This document shows, piece by piece, positions 1 through 8,046 of a DNA stretch of 64,000 bases (the stretch's first letter is position 1; each line of letters opens with the position of its first letter). The stretch spans positions 18,218-82,217 of the forward strand of contig JAEYFP010000038.1 of NCBI GenBank assembly GCA_023402845.1, in the 5' to 3' direction. Position numbers and translations under genes: made by a program. This stretch comes from Bacillota bacterium. GTDB lineage: Bacteria; Bacillota; Clostridia; Lachnospirales; Lachnospiraceae. The notes below the pieces were generated by a model, which made no database searches, was not told where the DNA came from, and was given only the letters and a program-made list of their open reading frames with translations.

Positions 1-409
1 GCTCCATGTCGTATTCATAAATCCGGATTCCCTCGTTGAACAGCGTGAAAATTCGTATTAAGGCCTGCCCGTCATTAATTGAAAAATGCTTGGGCAGGTA
101 AAGATAATCCTTACGTGAAACGGTGCCTGTATCTGCTTTTTTTAAGTCGATACCGGAAAAATGCACATAGTAATAGTCGCAGGGACTTTTATCAAAGCCG
201 ATGTGATGGAGTCCGGCTTCAAGCAGTAGCATATCGCCTGCCTTCAGCTCGTAGTACACATGATCTTCCTCGATATACATTGCCCCGCTTTTAATCACAT
301 AAAGAATCGGTGTGTCCGGAGTCCGCTCAAAGTGAATCCAGTCATCAACAAATATAATTTCATTAAAATATGAGATTTCCGGCAGTAGCTCCGCCCTGAC
401 ACTGAACAT
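1..409 (-). CDS. AraC-family transcriptional regulator, N-terminal part (cut by window edge)
   Basis: About 136 codons are visible, starting at an ATG on the minus strand behind a GGAGG ribosome binding site. The translated part looks like the cupin-type sensing domain of AraC regulators: short beta-strand segments such as 'LYVIKSGAMYIEEDHVYYEL', then 'AGDMLLLEAGLHHIG' and 'YYYVHFSG'. The DNA-binding HTH pair would lie beyond the left edge and cannot be checked. It diverges from the GH31 glycosidase gene, the usual arrangement for a sugar-responsive activator of that gene. This pairing is inference; the inducer is unknown. Confidence 0.8.
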   Translation of the reverse strand, partial: MFSVRAELLPEISYFNEIIFVDDWIHFERTPDTPILYVIKSGAMYIEEDHVYYELKAGDMLLLEAGLHHIGFDKSPCDYYYVHFSGIDLKKADTGTVSRKDYLYLPKHFSINDGQALIRIFTLFNEGIRIYEYDME

Positions 410-517
410 AAAAATGCCTCCTGCCTTTTGCTTTTGTATAGTATAGCATGATGAAGCATTGGGTACAAGTCGCTATTATACAAATTTTATATCCAAATTG
501 CATGTACAAAGAATGGA

Positions 518-541
518 TTATAAGTATACTTTGGCTTATAA
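518..541. promoter_or_regulatory. Inverted repeat between the divergent AraC and GH31 genes
   Basis: A perfect 7-bp inverted repeat (TTATAAG / CTTATAA, 10-bp spacer with GTATAC inside it) lies in the 197-bp divergent intergenic region. It could be the regulator's operator or overlap the -10 boxes of both genes. Only the symmetry is seen; function is inferred. Confidence 0.35.
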
Positions 542-606
542 AATAAGGAAAACGGCGTACGTATCAGGGCGCCGGTATTTTAAAAACAGAATGTGAGGAG
601 AAGAGG

Positions 607-2604
607 ATGATAACAAAATACAGATTAGGGAAGCCGATACAGACGGGAGCAATTTTACAGGAGCTTCCGGTAGAGTCGGCTTTGCCGGAATTTTTACAGG
701 AACAAGGAGATGTGCTGTATTGCTGTGAGCTGCAAAAGGATACGATTGTTTATGGACTTGGTGAGCAGATCCGCGGAATTAATAAACGGGGCTGGAAATA
801 CAAGAGCTGCAGTATGGATGATGCGCTGCATTCGGAGGAAAAGCAATCACTGTATGGGGTGCACAATTTTCTCGTTGTTACGGGGAAAAAGCCGTTTGGA
901 CTATTTATTGACTATGCCGGAATGATGACGTTCGATATCGGCTATACGCATTTGGACCGGTTGGAAATTACCGTGCCGGATAAAAATTTGGATTTCTATT
1001 ATATTACGGGAGAATCCGTGCCGGATATCGTCAAGCAGTTTCGAAAGCTGATCGGCAGAAGCTATATTCCTCCGAAATGGGCATTTGGCTTCGGACAGAG
1101 CCGTTGGAGCTATGAAACGGCTGAAGAAGTGCTTGCAGTTGCGAAGCAGTACAGGAAGCAGGAAATACCGCTCGATATGATTTATCTGGATATTGACTAT
1201 ATGGAGCGCTATAAGGATTTTACGATTAATGAGGAAGCATTTCCTGATTTTGCGGACTTTGTGAAAAAGCTGCGCGGTATGGGAATCCGTCTCGTGCCGA
1301 TCATCGATGCGGGCGTAAAAATTGAAGAAGGCTACAAAACTTATGAGGAAGGCGCTGCCAACAATTATTTTTGCAAGGATGCAAAAGGGAATGATTTTGT
1401 GGCTGGAGTATGGCCGGGGCGGGTTCATTTTCCCGATATGCTGAAGCCTGAAACAAGAAGATGGTTCGGCCGCAGCTATCAATTTTTGCTTGATCAGGGA
1501 ATTGAGGGTTTTTGGAATGATATGAATGAGCCTGCAATCTTTTACTCAGAGGAGCATTTGCGGGAAGTATTTGATGAGATTGAAGAATATAAAGGAAAAA
1601 ATCTCGATATTCAGACCTTTCAGGAATTTCAATCGTTAGTCGGCGATATTAATAACAATATCGGAGACTATGACCGATTCTTTCATGAGGTTAACGGCAA
1701 AAAGGTGCCGCATAAAGAGGTACATAATATTTACGGTTTTCAAATGACGAGGGCAGCAGGTGAGGCATTTGAGGAATTGGTGCCGGACAAAAGAATTCTG
1801 CTGTTTTCCCGCTCCTCCTATATCGGGATGCATCGCTATGGGGGCATCTGGATGGGGGACAATATGTCATGGTGGTCTCATATTCTGCTGAATCTGAAAA
1901 TGCTGCCGTCTCTGAATATGTGTGGGTTCCTTTATACAGGCGCAGATATAGGAGGATTTTCGAGTGACACAACAGAGGATCTGGTAATTCGCTGGACACA
2001 GCTTGGTATTTTCACGCCTCTTATGCGCAATCATTCCGCAAAGGGGACGAGATATCAGGAGTCGTATGCGTTTGACCATCCGGAGATATTTAAGGATATT
2101 ATCGGCCTGCGCTATGCGCTGATTCCCTATTTATACAGCGAGTATATGAAGGCTGCATTAAATGATGAGATGATGTTTCAGCCGCTTTCATTTCTCTATC
2201 CGAACGATTCAACGGCCGTACAGGTGGAGGATCAGTTATTCGTCGGAGAGAGCATTATGATTGCACCGGTCTACACACAAAACGCCGGAGGAAGATATGT
2301 ATACCTGCCGGAACAGATGAAGCTGATCAAATTCCGTTCGGCTGACAATTATGTCGAGCAGGTGCTGGAGGCAGGCCATCATTACATTACGCTTGCGCTT
2401 GAAGAAACAGCCGTATTTATCAGAAGAAATCACATCCTGCCGCTTGCGAGGCAGGCACAGTGCATCGATGAGCTAGATGAAGAAAACCTGACACTGCTCA
2501 GCTTTGCGGAAATGCCTTGTGAATACACACTCTACCATGATGACGGCTGCAGCAGTGACTATGGCAGGGCGAAAAACTATAAGATATATAGACATGGGAA
2601 CTGA
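607..2604 (+). CDS. Glycoside hydrolase family 31 (alpha-glucosidase/alpha-xylosidase type)
   Basis: The 665-residue protein carries the GH31 (beta/alpha)8 catalytic domain. The nucleophile motif WNDMNEP gives Asp305 as nucleophile, and 'GGIWMGDNMSWW' places the acid/base at Asp418. The region before residue ~150 is the beta-sandwich N-domain ('YGLGEQIRG'), and the end is the usual C-terminal beta domains. There is no signal peptide, so it should act in the cytoplasm on imported alpha-linked glucosides or xylosides; substrate cannot be told from sequence. A GAGGAG site precedes the ATG. It diverges from an AraC regulator, its probable controller, and is followed by a reductase gene 53 bp downstream. 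Confidence 0.92.
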   Translation: MITKYRLGKPIQTGAILQELPVESALPEFLQEQGDVLYCCELQKDTIVYGLGEQIRGINKRGWKYKSCSMDDALHSEEKQSLYGVHNFLVVTGKKPFGLFIDYAGMMTFDIGYTHLDRLEITVPDKNLDFYYITGESVPDIVKQFRKLIGRSYIPPKWAFGFGQSRWSYETAEEVLAVAKQYRKQEIPLDMIYLDIDYMERYKDFTINEEAFPDFADFVKKLRGMGIRLVPIIDAGVKIEEGYKTYEEGAANNYFCKDAKGNDFVAGVWPGRVHFPDMLKPETRRWFGRSYQFLLDQGIEGFWNDMNEPAIFYSEEHLREVFDEIEEYKGKNLDIQTFQEFQSLVGDINNNIGDYDRFFHEVNGKKVPHKEVHNIYGFQMTRAAGEAFEELVPDKRILLFSRSSYIGMHRYGGIWMGDNMSWWSHILLNLKMLPSLNMCGFLYTGADIGGFSSDTTEDLVIRWTQLGIFTPLMRNHSAKGTRYQESYAFDHPEIFKDIIGLRYALIPYLYSEYMKAALNDEMMFQPLSFLYPNDSTAVQVEDQLFVGESIMIAPVYTQNAGGRYVYLPEQMKLIKFRSADNYVEQVLEAGHHYITLALEETAVFIRRNHILPLARQAQCIDELDEENLTLLSFAEMPCEYTLYHDDGCSSDYGRAKNYKIYRHGN

Positions 2605-2657
2605 AGGAGGAGGCTGGCGGCATTGCTTATAGCCAGTCATAAGGAAAGGGATATCGT

Positions 2658-3605
2658 ATGGAAAAAATACAAAAAATTTCTTTAATTGGATTGGGTGCTA
2701 TGGGTGTTTTCTTTGCGCCGCGTTTGTATGCGAAGTATGGAACGGATTTTCGGGTCATCGCAGGAGGTGCGCGAAAGGAACGTCTGGAAACAAAGGGCGT
2801 CACAGTTAACGGCTTGAACTATAAGTTTCCGGTTATTACACCTGAGGAGCGTGAAAATACAGCAGATCTGATCATCATTGCCGTAAAAGCCTATAGTCTG
2901 GATCAAGCGATTGCAGATATCCAGAATCAGATGGGCCCGGATACACAGATTTTATGTGTGTTAAATGGTGTGGATTCAGAGGAACGCCTGATCAGGGAAT
3001 TCGGTGAGGCGCATGTGCTTTACTCCTATATGCGCATGTCCGTAGTTATGAAGGACGGCACTGCGGATTTTGATCCTTATTGGGGAAAGGTGTTTTTTGG
3101 AGAAAAGAAGAATACGCTGTATACCGAACGCGTTGAGAAAGTCAGGAAAGTATTTGAAGACAGCGATATTCCTTATGAAATAGGGGATGACATGCTTAAG
3201 GGAATCTGGTTTAAATATATGTGTAATATCGGAGAAAATCTGACATGTGCCCTTCTCGGTGTTCCATTCGGCGCATTCCGCACAAGTGAGCATGCAAATT
3301 ACCTAAGGCAAAATGCGATGCGCGAAGTAGTTGCGATTGCTCAAAAGAAGGGCATTGATATCGGTGAAGAAGAAATCGGGCAGCAGGAGAAAACGATAAT
3401 GGGGATTCCGTTTTGGAACAAGCCTTCCACACTGCAGGATCTGGAAACAAAACGGCAGACCGAAATAGAACTGTTTGCCGGAAATGTAGTTCGAATGGGC
3501 CGGGAATTGTCAATACCGACGCCAATCAACGAATTTTTTTATCATGGCATCCGTGTTTTAGAGGAAAAAAATGCAGGGTTGCTTAATGAAAACTTGATTA
3601 ATTAA
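2658..3605 (+). CDS. panE: Ketopantoate reductase family protein (2-dehydropantoate 2-reductase)
   Basis: The 315-residue protein fits the ApbA/PanE family, which reduces 2-dehydropantoate to pantoate with NADPH in coenzyme A synthesis. The N-terminal Rossmann motif GLGAMG is at residues 12-17. The C-terminal helical domain has the family's 'KGIWFKYMCNIGENLTCALLG' type segment, in which the lysine and asparagine correspond to catalytic and substrate-binding residues. The usual family length is about 300. It follows the GH31 gene by 53 bp and could be cotranscribed, although no metabolic link is obvious. Many clostridial ApbA paralogues are not true PanE enzymes, so the substrate is less sure than the fold. 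Confidence 0.82.
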   Translation: MEKIQKISLIGLGAMGVFFAPRLYAKYGTDFRVIAGGARKERLETKGVTVNGLNYKFPVITPEERENTADLIIIAVKAYSLDQAIADIQNQMGPDTQILCVLNGVDSEERLIREFGEAHVLYSYMRMSVVMKDGTADFDPYWGKVFFGEKKNTLYTERVEKVRKVFEDSDIPYEIGDDMLKGIWFKYMCNIGENLTCALLGVPFGAFRTSEHANYLRQNAMREVVAIAQKKGIDIGEEEIGQQEKTIMGIPFWNKPSTLQDLETKRQTEIELFAGNVVRMGRELSIPTPINEFFYHGIRVLEEKNAGLLNENLIN

Positions 3606-3639
3606 TTAAGAAAACTAACGGTCATAATACTGTATATGA

Positions 3640-3704
3640 AAAATAAAGGGATTAGGAAGCAGAACGAGGATGTATGAGAACTGCTTTCCAAGCCCTTTTA
3701 TTTT
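3640..3704 (+). terminator. Intrinsic terminator after panE
   Basis: The arms at 3641-3662 and 3681-3703 pair over about 20 bases (AATAAAGGG with CCCTTTTATT, and GGAAGCAG with CTGCTTTCC), with a 17-nt loop and a T-rich end. The rest of the gap to 3938 is very AT-rich and holds only the promoter of the next gene. Confidence 0.75.
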
Positions 3705-3897
3705 ACAGAATGATTTTTTTTTGATAAAATATGGTATTAAATTATACGATTATCCGACAAATAACGCGGAAAATCGATATAAATATTGCATAAATTCAAA
3801 GATTAAAGGTAAATGATAATAGTATACATGAAAATAAAGTTCAATTTGATATTAAGTAATAAAGTAATTAATATAATGTTAAATACTTTTGAATAAT

Positions 3898-3906
3898 TGG
3901 TATAAT
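3898..3906 (+). promoter_or_regulatory. Extended -10 promoter of the agrA-like gene
   Basis: TGGTATAAT (TGn extended -10) sits about 32 bp before the GTG start at 3938. No good -35 box is visible, as is common for extended -10 promoters. The 5' leader would be about 25 nt. Confidence 0.45.
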
Positions 3907-3937
3907 TTATTAAATGAATACTAAAGAGGTGGGCGAT

Positions 3938-4687
3938 GTGTATGAAATTGCAATTTGTGATGACGAAGTAATTTTTATGGAGGAACTAAAGAGACAATTA
4001 GAGAGTCATCCGAAATTTCCTGCTGACTCCAGAATTTATACGTATCAATCGGGCGAGGCGCTCTTACGGGAAAGAAAAAAGGTTTTTGACCTGATTATGC
4101 TGGATATGCAGATGGATAAACTGGATGGCCGTGAAACCGCTGAGTTATTAAGGGAGGAGAGAGGCTATGATTTTGTGCTGGGCTTCTTTACGGGAAAAGA
4201 GTCGCCTAAGGCCAGGGATTTTAAATTAAAGCCAAGCCGGTATCTTATGAAAACAGCGAGTGCCGCCGAGCTGGAGGAGGATCTTGGTGCATTGCTGTTG
4301 GAAATGGTTGACTTGAAAAAGAAGGAATATTTTAATTGTACTTATTTTGGCAGGGTGACAAGACTTAACGTAAGAGATATTATGTATATTTCTAATATAA
4401 AGAATGGCTCAGAAATTATATTCAGCAAAAGTTATTCCGAAAGAAATCAAGTTAAGAGCTGCAAATGCAATAAAAAAATTGCAGATATTTATGAGGAGCT
4501 TCCTAAGGATAAATTCTCTTTTATACAAAGTTACTTACTGGTAAATCTTGAGTATATTTCTGGATATAAAGGGAATGACGTAATACTTGAGAACGAAATA
4601 TTACATTCCATATCAAGAATGCATAAAGAAACCTTTAAAAAGGAATTTGTGGAATTTCACAAAAAATATTTCGGCTCAAACAATTGA
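3938..4687 (+). CDS. agrA: AgrA-like response regulator (REC + LytTR)
   Basis: The protein begins 'YEIAICDDE', the acidic pocket of a receiver domain. The phosphoacceptor Asp lies in 'FDLIMLDMQMDKLDG', and a LytTR DNA-binding domain fills roughly residues 135-245. I chose the GTG at 3938 (249 residues) over the ATG at 3914 because AGAGGTG sits 6 nt before it and receiver domains normally begin here. It is followed at once by an AgrC-like kinase, so the pair is a two-component system for peptide quorum sensing. LytTR regulators bind paired direct repeats, and such repeats occur before the agrD-like gene at 6072-6106. Confidence 0.88.
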   Translation: MYEIAICDDEVIFMEELKRQLESHPKFPADSRIYTYQSGEALLRERKKVFDLIMLDMQMDKLDGRETAELLREERGYDFVLGFFTGKESPKARDFKLKPSRYLMKTASAAELEEDLGALLLEMVDLKKKEYFNCTYFGRVTRLNVRDIMYISNIKNGSEIIFSKSYSERNQVKSCKCNKKIADIYEELPKDKFSFIQSYLLVNLEYISGYKGNDVILENEILHSISRMHKETFKKEFVEFHKKYFGSNN

Positions 4688-4698
4688 AAAGGATAGGG

Positions 4699-6027
4699 AT
4701 GATTATGGATACGAGTAATTTGTTGTGGAATATACCAATCTGCATATTTGAAATATATATGTTTTATGATTACTTTCGGGGAAATTTTAAATACCGGAAA
4801 GAAGAAAAACATGTGCGTTATTTGATATTGCTGGGTCTATTTACGGCAATGATGTTTGTAAACAGCTTTGGTAATTCTCGTTTAAATATTTGTATTGTTC
4901 CGTTTTTATATATTTTGGTCTCCTGCCTGCTTTATAGAGAATCATTTAAACGAATTCTTTATATGAATGTCTTTTTTATAATAATCATGGCTGGAATTGA
5001 AATTGGGTTTGAAGTTACCTTCAGTATTGTCTCAGGTGATGCTTTTGTAGAGCTATATGATGTTCCAATAAGTAGAGCTATTATTTTCATGTTTGAAAAG
5101 CTTATTAATTTTGTCATATTGCGCATGATTAAAAATTATAAAAGTACTAATAGTTTTTTGATGAACCAAAAGCTATATAGAATGGTATATCTATTACCAT
5201 TGGATTCTTTCTTAATTTATAGTGGAATTATATATTCGAAAATGGATTTAGGTCTTTTTTCATTCCAAAAGGGTTTATTAGTCTTGGGATGTTTTTTATT
5301 AGTGCCAATTAATATAGTTGTTTTTTATTTATTAGAAAAATTATCTGAAACTATGGAAAAAACAAAAATACTTGAATTGGAAAAACTTAAGCAGGAGTTG
5401 GAGGGGACACATTATGAAAGGATTAATGAAATCAATGAAGAACATAAAAATTATCTGCATGATGTGCAGCATTGTTTCAGAGCAATCGGAGAAATGGCAC
5501 GGCTTGGAGAAAATGAAAGGATTATGGACTTAATTACGGGTATGAATGTAGAGATTGAGAAAATTAGAAAAAAGCGATATTGCTTGCATCCTATCGTAAA
5601 TGCAATCCTTTGTGAAGCGGAAGAGAGGGCAAATCAGAATCATGTGCAATATGATGTAAAGATAAATCCGGTCATTGACTTTTCATTTATTGATGACTTT
5701 TCTTTGATTTCTATGATAGGAAACCTGATTAATAACGCATTGGAAGCCGCCATAAAGTGTGAGCAGGAACGTTTTGTCAGCATGGAAGCACATCTGTCAG
5801 GCAATAAAAGGTTTTTAACGCTTTGTATCAGAAATAGCTTTGCAGAGAAGCCTGTAATTAAAAACGGAGAATATCAGACGAACAAAGCAGATCAGGCAAA
5901 GCATGGAATCGGAATCAAAAATGTAAAAGAACGGGCGGAGTATTATGGAGGATTCTTATTATTGGAAACTGTCGATAATGTATTTATGGCTACATTGGAA
6001 ATACCAACAAATAAAATAAACGGATAA
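4699..6027 (+). CDS. agrC: AgrC-like sensor histidine kinase (GHKL type)
   Basis: About 200 residues of hydrophobic, multi-pass membrane sequence are followed by a coiled coil (residues ~215-245). The cytoplasmic kinase then has the phospho-His motif 'NYLHDVQHCFRAI', the N box 'NLINNALEAA' and the G box 'HGIGIKNVKERAEYYGG'. This is the architecture of AgrC receptors for cyclic autoinducer peptides. AAGGA sits 5 nt before the ATG at 4699; an ATG at 4705 or a TTG at 4684 that overlaps the agrA stop are alternatives. It is transcribed with agrA. The likely ligand is the product of the agrD-like gene 140 bp downstream (inference). Confidence 0.88.
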   Translation: MIMDTSNLLWNIPICIFEIYMFYDYFRGNFKYRKEEKHVRYLILLGLFTAMMFVNSFGNSRLNICIVPFLYILVSCLLYRESFKRILYMNVFFIIIMAGIEIGFEVTFSIVSGDAFVELYDVPISRAIIFMFEKLINFVILRMIKNYKSTNSFLMNQKLYRMVYLLPLDSFLIYSGIIYSKMDLGLFSFQKGLLVLGCFLLVPINIVVFYLLEKLSETMEKTKILELEKLKQELEGTHYERINEINEEHKNYLHDVQHCFRAIGEMARLGENERIMDLITGMNVEIEKIRKKRYCLHPIVNAILCEAEERANQNHVQYDVKINPVIDFSFIDDFSLISMIGNLINNALEAAIKCEQERFVSMEAHLSGNKRFLTLCIRNSFAEKPVIKNGEYQTNKADQAKHGIGIKNVKERAEYYGGFLLLETVDNVFMATLEIPTNKING

Positions 6028-6071
6028 ATGCAGGGAAATTCACGCAATAAAATACAAATTATGTCATGTTT

Positions 6072-6106
6072 GTGTAAATTTCGCTTCAAATCGTGTAAAT
6101 TTGGCT
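6072..6106 (+). promoter_or_regulatory. Paired direct repeats, probable LytTR (AgrA-like) binding site
   Basis: GTGTAAATTTCGCT (6072-6085) and GTGTAAATTTGGCT (6093-6106) repeat with a 21-bp period, i.e. two helical turns, on the same DNA face. LytTR-domain regulators such as AgrA are known to bind pairs of 9-bp direct repeats separated by 12-13 bp just before the -35 box. Here the pair ends 8 bp before a TTGAAA -35 (6114-6119). The binding protein is inferred. Confidence 0.6.
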
Positions 6107-6113
6107 AACCCCA

Positions 6114-6140
6114 TTGAAATGAAGGAAACAATTATATAAA
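6114..6140 (+). promoter_or_regulatory. Promoter of the agrD-like gene
   Basis: TTGAAA (6114-6119) and TATAAA (6135-6140) are separated by 15 bp, shorter than the optimal 17. A suboptimal spacer fits a promoter that needs an activator bound at the adjacent direct repeats. Confidence 0.4.
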
Positions 6141-6169
6141 ATCATAACTAGGAAAGGGGGAAGTTCCTG

Positions 6170-6304
6170 ATGAAAAAATACAAGCTTTTTGCAATGCTTA
6201 ATGCTTTTGCTATGGTATTGGCCGTACAGAGCATAACAATGACATGCTTGTGGGTGGCACATCAGCCTAAAGTCCCGCAAGAACTTGCCAAGTTTAAAAA
6301 GTAG
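6170..6304 (+). CDS. agrD: AgrD-like cyclic autoinducer peptide precursor
   Basis: This 44-codon gene follows a GGAAAGGGGGAAG site. Its layout matches AgrD: an amphipathic, basic N-terminus (residues 1-20), a single Cys26, then L-W-V-A30 and a C-terminal tail 'HQPKVPQELAKFKK'. In Staphylococcus aureus AgrD-I the Cys-D-F-I-M ring is followed by DEPEVPTELTKL, so Cys26-Ala30 is the probable thiolactone ring and cleavage should fall after Ala30. Maturation needs AgrB, and the only AgrB-like gene seen lies at 11919-12518. It is preceded by LytTR-like repeats, suggesting autoinduction through the upstream AgrA/AgrC pair. Secretion and ring size are inferred from the family. Confidence 0.85.
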   Translation: MKKYKLFAMLNAFAMVLAVQSITMTCLWVAHQPKVPQELAKFKK

Positions 6305-6330
6305 AGAGCAGGAAATCCATCATTTATGTT

Positions 6331-6433
6331 AAGAACCTATGCGGAGCTATTTGTGATAAACTAACACTATCAACCACCTTGGGATCCAGTGTAACGTTTC
6401 CACCAACACAAATAGCACCGACATAGGTTTCTT
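6331..6433 (+). ncRNA. Long imperfect hairpin downstream of agrD (possible structured RNA or MITE-like element)
   Basis: Arms 6331-6355 and 6407-6433 pair over 24 positions with one A-A mismatch and two single-base bulges. The 51-nt apical part contains a further small stem (ACACT at 6364-6368 with AGTGT at 6388-6392). It lies in the 3' untranslated part of the agrD transcript, before an intrinsic terminator. It may be a regulatory RNA, a stabilising 3' structure or a small inverted-repeat element; I cannot choose from sequence. Confidence 0.5.
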
Positions 6434-6459
6434 ATATACTTTTATAGCAAATTGTACGA

Positions 6460-6489
6460 ACACAGAATATAGTTTTCTGTGTTTTTTAT
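6460..6489 (+). terminator. Intrinsic terminator of the agrD transcript
   Basis: ACACAGAA (6460-6467) pairs with TTCTGTGT (6475-6482) and is followed by a T run. The remaining sequence up to xylA holds only a small palindrome. Confidence 0.75.
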
Positions 6490-6610
6490 TTCATAAAACG
6501 ACATCTGTTATTGGAAATATTATGAATAAATTCGATTTCCGGATAAAAACCAGATATCTCTTGCTAAACCCCCAGAATTTAGGTAAAATAAAAATGAAGT
6601 GAAGGCTTGT

Positions 6611-6624
6611 CTAATTGTAATTAG
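6611..6624. promoter_or_regulatory. Palindrome before xylA
   Basis: CTAATT-gt-AATTAG is a 6-bp perfect dyad 18 bp before the xylA start, between promoter region and ribosome binding site. It may be an operator; it does not match the longer XylR operator of bacilli. Confidence 0.3.
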
Positions 6625-6642
6625 TAGATTGGAGGAATTAAT

Positions 6643-7959
6643 ATGAGTGAAATATTTAAGGATTTACCACCCGTTTCCTATGAAGGGCCGAAAAGTAAAA
6701 AGCCCCATTCATTTAAATATTATGATCCGGAAAGAGTGATCATGGGTAAGACAATGAAGGAGCAGCTGCCCTTTGCCATGGCATGGTGGCATAATATGTG
6801 TGCTGCGGGAGTCGATATGTTTGGCGTGGGTACGGCAGATAAAAGCTTTGGAGCAAAGACCGGAACGATGGAGCATGCGAGAGCAAAGGTAGATGCCGGC
6901 TTTGAGTTTATGCAGAAGCTGGGCATTTCTTATTTCTGCTTTCATGATGTTGATATCGTACCGGAAGCGGATACAATAGAAGAAACAAACAGGCGCTTGG
7001 ATGAAATTACTGATTATATGAAGGAAAAGATGGAGCAGACAGGAATCAAGCTTCTTTGGGGGACAGCCAATATGTTTTCCAATCCCCGTTATATGAACGG
7101 TGCCGGAAGCACAAATTCAGCCGATGTTTACTGCTTTGCTGCCGCACAGATAAAAAAAGCACTGGATTGTACGGTGAAGCTTGGCGGAAAGGGCTATGTG
7201 TTCTGGGGCGGAAGAGAGGGCTATGAAACACTGCTGAATACGGATGTCGGATTTGAACTTGAAAATATTGCAAACCTGATGAGGATGGCAGTAGAATATG
7301 GAAGAAAAATCGGCTTTACCGGTGATTTCTATATAGAGCCTAAGCCGAAGGAGCCGATGAAGCATCAGTATGATTTTGATGCGGCAACTGCGATCGGTTT
7401 TCTTCGCCGATATGGATTGGACAAGGATTTTAAGTTAAATATTGAGGCGAATCATGCGACATTGGCCGGACATACGTTCCAGCATGAGCTGCGTATCAGC
7501 GCAATTAACGGAATGCTTGGCAGCATCGACGCCAATCAGGGTGATGAGCTGCTGGGCTGGGATACCGATCAGTTTCCGGCTGATGTATATGAAGCAACAT
7601 TGTGTATGTATGAGGTTTTAAAGGCAGGAGGAATCAGCGGCGGCTTTAATTTTGACTCTAAAACGAGGAGACCGAGCTATACCTACGAAGATATGTTTGA
7701 TGCTTATATCCTGGGAATGGATACGTTTGCCCTGGGTCTTATTAAAGCGGCGGAATTGATTGAGGACGGCCGGATTGATACATTTGTAAAAGAAAAGTAT
7801 GCAAGCTTTGAGAGCGGAATCGGCAAGAAAATCAGAGACAGGGAAACCTCTCTGGAGGAGCTGTCCGAGATTGCTCTTAAAATGGGCAAGCCACAGCTTC
7901 CGGCATCGGGAAGACAGGAATATTTAGAGGGAGTTTTAAATAATATTCTTTTTGGCTGA
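6643..7959 (+). CDS. xylA: Xylose isomerase
   Basis: The 438-residue protein has the length and motifs of class II xylose isomerase, which converts D-xylose to D-xylulose in the cytoplasm. The catalytic His is in 'FCFHDVDIVPE' (His104, Asp107). 'WGGREGYE', 'YIEPKPKEP', the metal-ligand stretch 'NIEANHATLAGHTFQHE' and 'IDANQGD' are all intact. It sits alone: no xylulokinase or xylose transporter is adjacent, and a strong terminator follows. GGAGG precedes the ATG. Confidence 0.97.
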   Translation: MSEIFKDLPPVSYEGPKSKKPHSFKYYDPERVIMGKTMKEQLPFAMAWWHNMCAAGVDMFGVGTADKSFGAKTGTMEHARAKVDAGFEFMQKLGISYFCFHDVDIVPEADTIEETNRRLDEITDYMKEKMEQTGIKLLWGTANMFSNPRYMNGAGSTNSADVYCFAAAQIKKALDCTVKLGGKGYVFWGGREGYETLLNTDVGFELENIANLMRMAVEYGRKIGFTGDFYIEPKPKEPMKHQYDFDAATAIGFLRRYGLDKDFKLNIEANHATLAGHTFQHELRISAINGMLGSIDANQGDELLGWDTDQFPADVYEATLCMYEVLKAGGISGGFNFDSKTRRPSYTYEDMFDAYILGMDTFALGLIKAAELIEDGRIDTFVKEKYASFESGIGKKIRDRETSLEELSEIALKMGKPQLPASGRQEYLEGVLNNILFG

Positions 7960-7990
7960 AATCTATGAGGCTGAAAGGCAAACACATAGA

Positions 7991-8025
7991 ATACGGGAAA
8001 GATGCATATCTTTCCCGTATTTTTT
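7991..8025 (+). terminator. Strong intrinsic terminator after xylA
   Basis: A perfect 13-bp stem (ATACGGGAAAGAT / ATCTTTCCCGTAT) with loop GCAT is followed by TTTTT. It ends only 22 nt before the start of the next gene. Confidence 0.92.
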
Positions 8026-8046
8026 GCAGAAAAGAGAGTGGAGATT

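Noticed and set aside
901..1482. 193-codon minus-strand frame inside the GH31 gene
   Set aside because: It is antisense to conserved catalytic motifs of GH31 and has no signal for translation or codon bias.
6500..6640. XylR operator or cre site before xylA
   Set aside because: No match to the XylR operator or to the cre consensus was found; only a short CTAATT palindrome is present.
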